This document shows positions 6,401 to 6,688 of a DNA stretch of 6,688 bases, in pieces; the stretch's first letter is position 1; each line of letters opens with the position of its first letter. Position numbers and translations under genes: made by a program. Origin of the DNA: Candidatus Huberarchaeum crystalense (GTDB lineage Archaea > Huberarchaeota > Huberarchaeia > Huberarchaeales > Huberarchaeaceae); assembly GCA_002789275.1 (NCBI GenBank), contig PFSX01000024.1, positions 1 through 6,688 of the forward strand, given 5' to 3'. A model generated the notes under the pieces. It worked only from the letters and a program-made list of their open reading frames with translations. It had not been told where the DNA came from and made no database searches.

Positions 6401-6625
6401 CTGCGACTTTTGGCAGAATTAAAGCGCGCGATTCAAATAAATCGAAAAGACGCGAACCTAAATATAACTAACAAAATCAATTTAAAAATAAAGGGCCCTA
6501 ATTTTTTAAAAAAGTTTGAAAATGAAATTAAAGATGCAGTTGGGGCAAAAGATATTGGGTTTGTTGATATGTCATTGAAAAAAAGAGCAGAATATAATGG
6601 AATTGTAGCTGAGTTTGAGTTTTAA
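3443..6625 (+). CDS. ileS: Isoleucyl-tRNA synthetase (archaeal/eukaryotic type)
   Basis: This cytosolic class Ia enzyme charges tRNA-Ile and edits misactivated valine. The 1060-residue length is normal for the archaeal type. Catalytic core: GPPFLTGVPHLGH (HIGH motif at 53-56) and KMSKS at 620-624 within GEKMSKSLGN. Zinc ligands of the CP1 region: C179/C182 (CPRC) and C420/C423 (CWRC). The editing domain keeps WTTTPWTLAAN (220-230; T221-T223, T226, N230) and GSGLVHCAPGHGDVD. There H348 and D357 align with E. coli H333 and D342, so editing should be active. DWPISRDRVWGIPIPLW (475-491), LDVWFDSGS (546-554) and EGEDQIRGWFYS (579-590) complete the core. The helical anticodon-binding domain follows from about 722, and a DUF5915-like C-terminal domain from about 905. 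Residues 690-705 and 706-721 are an exact tandem copy. The usual CxxC after the GIPIPLW block is absent (WKDEDGNEE). The start is supported by a TATA box 27-28 bp upstream. Confidence 0.97.
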   Translation: MPYNPLKTEKEILNFWEKEQIPQKITDFQANFVRTGRKFYVLDGPPFLTGVPHLGHTLTSTLKDVISKFKQMQGYAVWWQPGFDTHGLPIEVKVEEKLAIHSKQEIRKNVSAFIAECQEYTNHGLEVWSPLYKKLACWRGWKQPYLTKSNEFIESAWWTFKQLYNKDLLRWGEKPVWWCPRCQTVLTGYESTDAYRDKTDPSIYIKFPIVNKKNEFLLVWTTTPWTLAANVAIIAHPDEIYIKAKYDDEILILAKKRIEPIAEESKNTNYEILEEFIGKNLDGLEYLPIIDCNQQRELSKNLKTHKVYLSIPLLKQKAAGKIAAKKEIEQEIDFSHVVDMETGSGLVHCAPGHGDVDAKIGKHYGLLSVSPLDDECKFTEKVEQWRGVFVKDADKSIIEHLDKNNKLFFSTTITHSYPVCWRCKTPLITRLSNQLFLNISSLKPKMKKFAKEEVYWSPKFAETQFLNWIDEADNDWPISRDRVWGIPIPLWKDEDGNEEVIGSIKELKEKSTENLPENLDLHLNRISSIKIKSKSGKEMKHCGYTLDVWFDSGSAGWASLHYPFSNIKEQINTPDFIAEGEDQIRGWFYSQMVLSTAVFDQPAYKKCLMSAFVLDEKGEKMSKSLGNGVDPQDVIHKYGSDLLRLYLLWDAPWDRLKFNTKILSKGIKNIIIIDNILNFYKTYCEKNTGKINSDDLKKEDKYILSKINSDDLKKEDKYILSKINNLIKSTTQDLEDLQPHLAIKKIINFGVNDLSRNYIKAIRERIKENKKEKNNILLVLYYVLDRYLRLMALFVPFFAEYCWNQIGKTESIHLQTWPIFNNTLINNQIEQTYELFEEIQERANFLRNENKLSLRWPIEKLTIEFSKQGDKQMRALVEENRDKIKKDGNTINIEIVEKETEKDIMINYKTLGNKYRELLKKIEEYVKSNPKIIEKLPTTIEIEGQDITLETDDIILRSVPVKDKTLSIKDNFNLRISTKETDEVKELRLLAELKRAIQINRKDANLNITNKINLKIKGPNFLKKFENEIKDAVGAKDIGFVDMSLKKRAEYNGIVAEFEF
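5510..5615 (+). repeat. 48-bp exact tandem duplication within ileS
   Basis: Two identical 48-bp units (5510-5557 and 5558-5605) are followed by 10 bp of a third (5606-5615). The period is a multiple of three and the unit begins on a codon boundary, so it adds exactly 16 residues, KINSDDLKKEDKYILS, at 690-705 and again at 706-721. It lies at the junction between the KMSKS-side domain and the anticodon-binding helices, where the family normally has a single EEDRWxLSRLN-like segment. Perfect identity means a very recent event or an assembly artefact. Confidence 0.97.
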
Positions 6626-6688
6626 GTATTTTGGTTTTTAAGTGCTCGTATATTGCTTTTAAATACTTTTGGTTTTAAGTATTTTAGG
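6619..6688 (+). terminator. T-rich repeated tail after ileS, probable terminator region
   Basis: Right after the ileS stop comes a T-rich tract (TATTTTGGTTTTT, 6627-6639), as expected of an archaeal terminator. The 14-bp sequence GTTTTAAGTATTTT occurs at 6619-6632, overlapping the last sense codon and the stop, and again at 6672-6685. Between them TTTTAAATACTTTTGG (6657-6672) contains AAATACTT, the reverse complement of the AAGTATTT in both copies, so alternative 8-bp hairpins are possible. The region continues beyond the window edge. Confidence 0.4.

Overview
The window comes from an A+T-rich archaeon. The lysyl-tRNA synthetase is class I. The isoleucyl-tRNA synthetase has the archaeal/eukaryotic-type C-terminal domain. 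The tRNA gene does not encode CCA. TATA-like boxes lie about 25-28 bp upstream of ATG codons that have no Shine-Dalgarno sequence, which suggests leaderless mRNAs. The short intergenic spacers and small Lys/Glu-rich unknown proteins would suit a DPANN-like genome (Woesearchaeota or Pacearchaeota type), but that placement is inference.

Layout: (1) 1-73, minus strand: the first 24 codons of an unknown gene that runs off the left edge. (2) 74-121: a 48-bp divergent promoter region with two copies of one TATA-like motif. (3) 122-1840, plus: lysS, class I LysRS. (4) 1841-1974: a spacer with a perfect 12-bp A/T inverted repeat and a possible tRNA promoter. (5) 1975-2048, plus: tRNA-Lys(UUU), with an unusual C at T-loop position 55. 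(6) 2049-2474: no intact gene. The minus strand from 2379 to 2064 reads as three successive open frames joined at A-runs, which looks like a decayed small gene. (7) 2475-3371, minus: an unknown 298-residue protein with a small helical N-terminal domain, a proline-rich linker and a long coiled coil. (8) 3372-3442: a divergent promoter region with a dyad centred exactly on the ileS TATA box. (9) 3443-6625, plus: ileS, intact, carrying an exact 48-bp in-frame tandem duplication. (10) 6626-6688: a T-rich tail with repeated motifs, probably the terminator region.

The plus-strand genes form a translation cluster: a synthetase, its own cognate tRNA, and a second synthetase. Both protein genes of this cluster are divergent from unknown charged or coiled-coil genes. 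I see no mobile element, CRISPR array or defence system. The points most worth a second look are the ileS duplication, the decayed gene at 2064-2379, C55 in tRNA-Lys, the TATA-centred dyad of ileS, and the excess of GCGCGC in an A+T-rich sequence.
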